This document shows positions 5,372 to 6,213 of a stretch of 6,213 bases of DNA, piece by piece. The notes below the pieces were generated by a model. That model had not been told where the DNA came from, did not search any database, and worked only from the letters and a program-made list of their open reading frames with translations. Numbering within the stretch: position 1 is the stretch's first letter; each line of letters starts with the position of its first letter. A program made the position numbers and the translations under genes. Source of the DNA: Nitrospirae bacterium UBA4572 (GTDB lineage: Bacteria > Nitrospirota > Leptospirillia > Leptospirillales > Leptospirillaceae); contig DGKK01000055.1 of NCBI GenBank assembly GCA_002387725.1, forward strand, positions 1 to 6,213. Reading direction: 5' to 3'.

Positions 5372-6181
5372 ATGACCCCCGAACGCCCGCCGGCCCTTGC
5401 CGGAAACTTCTACCCGGAGGACCCGCTCGAGCTCGAGCGGCGAATTGCCGCACTTCTGGACTCCCCTCCTCCCGGGAACCTTCCGCGCCTCGACCCGGAT
5501 CGAATACGGGCCATCGTCGTCCCCCACGGCGACCTTCTTCGCGCCGGAGAGGTTCAGGCGATCGCCTACCGCCTCCTTCAAAAGAGAAAAAAACCTCCGG
5601 CCCGAATTCTTCTCCTTGGCCCTCTTCATACAGGATCCTCCTATGGCATTGTCCTGCCGACCCATCCGTCCTTCCGGATTCCAACGGGAGCCTTTCCTGT
5701 GGACCGGACGACCATTCGCCAGCTGGCAGCCTTTGCCGAAACCCTGTTTTCCGACGAGTCCCACGAATTCGAACACTCCCTCGAAACCCAGCTGCCCTTC
5801 CTCATGGGGATCTGGGGAGGGATCCCCATCGTTCCGGTAGGCTATTCCGACATTACCGCCCATGTTCTTTTCCGTGTCCTTGAGCCTTTGATGAATGATC
5901 CGGAGACCGTGACCATCTGTTCGGCCGACTTTTCCCACTACTTTTCGGCGGAAAAAGCCGCGAAGATCGACCAGACGACCGTTTCCAGGATCCTTTCCGG
6001 AGGAGAGGTCGATCGCCTCGAATCCTGCGGCTCCATCGCCCTCAATGCCCTAAACCACCTGGCCCATCAATTCGGAACCCTCCCCTCACTTCTGACCCTC
6101 TCCCACTCGGGGGCCTCCACGGGAGAGACCGGACAGGTGATCGGCTACGCGGCGATCGCCTATACCCAGCCCCGGCGTTGA
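5372..6181 (+). CDS. amrB: MEMO family protein (AmmeMemoRadiSam system protein B)
   Basis: A 269-aa protein of the MEMO family, related to extradiol dioxygenases and to human MEMO1. In prokaryotes it is usually encoded near an AMMECR1-domain protein and a radical SAM enzyme, and its reaction remains unsettled. The N-terminus RPPALAGNFYP (5-15) is the family signature. The metal-site residues are present: H52 in VVPHGD, H86 in LLGPLH and C219 in ESCGSIALNAL, matching the His/His/Cys set of MEMO1. HEFEHSLETQLPF (131-143) and ADFSHYFS (185-192) are further conserved blocks. ATG 5372 is preferred over GTG 5336 because the signature follows directly and GGAGG lies at 5356-5360, although the 11-nt spacer is a little long. 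The length is normal. No partner gene is seen in this window. The product is probably cytoplasmic, with no signal peptide. Confidence 0.9.
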   Translation: MTPERPPALAGNFYPEDPLELERRIAALLDSPPPGNLPRLDPDRIRAIVVPHGDLLRAGEVQAIAYRLLQKRKKPPARILLLGPLHTGSSYGIVLPTHPSFRIPTGAFPVDRTTIRQLAAFAETLFSDESHEFEHSLETQLPFLMGIWGGIPIVPVGYSDITAHVLFRVLEPLMNDPETVTICSADFSHYFSAEKAAKIDQTTVSRILSGGEVDRLESCGSIALNALNHLAHQFGTLPSLLTLSHSGASTGETGQVIGYAAIAYTQPRR

Positions 6182-6213
6182 CCCCTCCGGAAACAGCTCC
6201 CTCTTCACGGCGG

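Overview
The window looks like bacterial chromosome into which a mobile element has inserted at a tRNA gene. Candidate GTG and TTG starts, good Shine-Dalgarno sites and a tRNA with encoded CCA all point to a bacterium. Genes right of the tRNA look GC-richer than the integrase region. An orphan type III-like methyltransferase, a family 2 glycosyltransferase and a MEMO-family protein together fit a Gram-negative environmental bacterium. A Nitrospirota member such as Leptospirillum is possible, but that is a guess from gene content and not a demonstrated identity.

Left part (1-2821), accessory DNA. A 5'-open gene carrying a relaxase motif III (HxD...HxH) comes first, suggesting the element was mobilizable by conjugation. 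It is followed by a repeat-rich spacer, then the first 31 or so codons of a ribbon-helix-helix gene. That gene is cut off exactly where a 150-bp MITE-like element begins; the element is bounded by 14-15 bp inverted repeats. Immediately after it lie an excisionase-like helix-turn-helix gene with an apparent 1-nt deletion in a C run, and an intact 337-aa tyrosine recombinase.

Junction (2797-2897). The integrase stop codon sits in a perfect 7-bp hairpin, 9 bp from the 3' CCA end of a tRNA-Lys(CTT) on the opposite strand. This is the classic geometry of an element integrated at a tRNA 3' end, so the tRNA probably marks one end (att) of the element. The other end is not in the window.

Right part (2898-6213), probably chromosomal flank. 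A beta-class adenine methyltransferase resembling type III Mod subunits, with no restriction partner visible, converges on a glycosyltransferase and overlaps it by 19 bp tail to tail. The glycosyltransferase is divergent from a MEMO-family gene (AmmeMemoRadiSam system protein B), whose upstream region contains GC-rich inverted repeats.

The left genes form a recombination and transfer module that appears to be decaying: a truncated ribbon-helix-helix gene, a frameshifted excisionase-like gene and an inserted small element, but a complete integrase. I saw no CRISPR array and no clearly new multi-gene system. The most unusual structure is the small inverted-repeat element and the damage around it.
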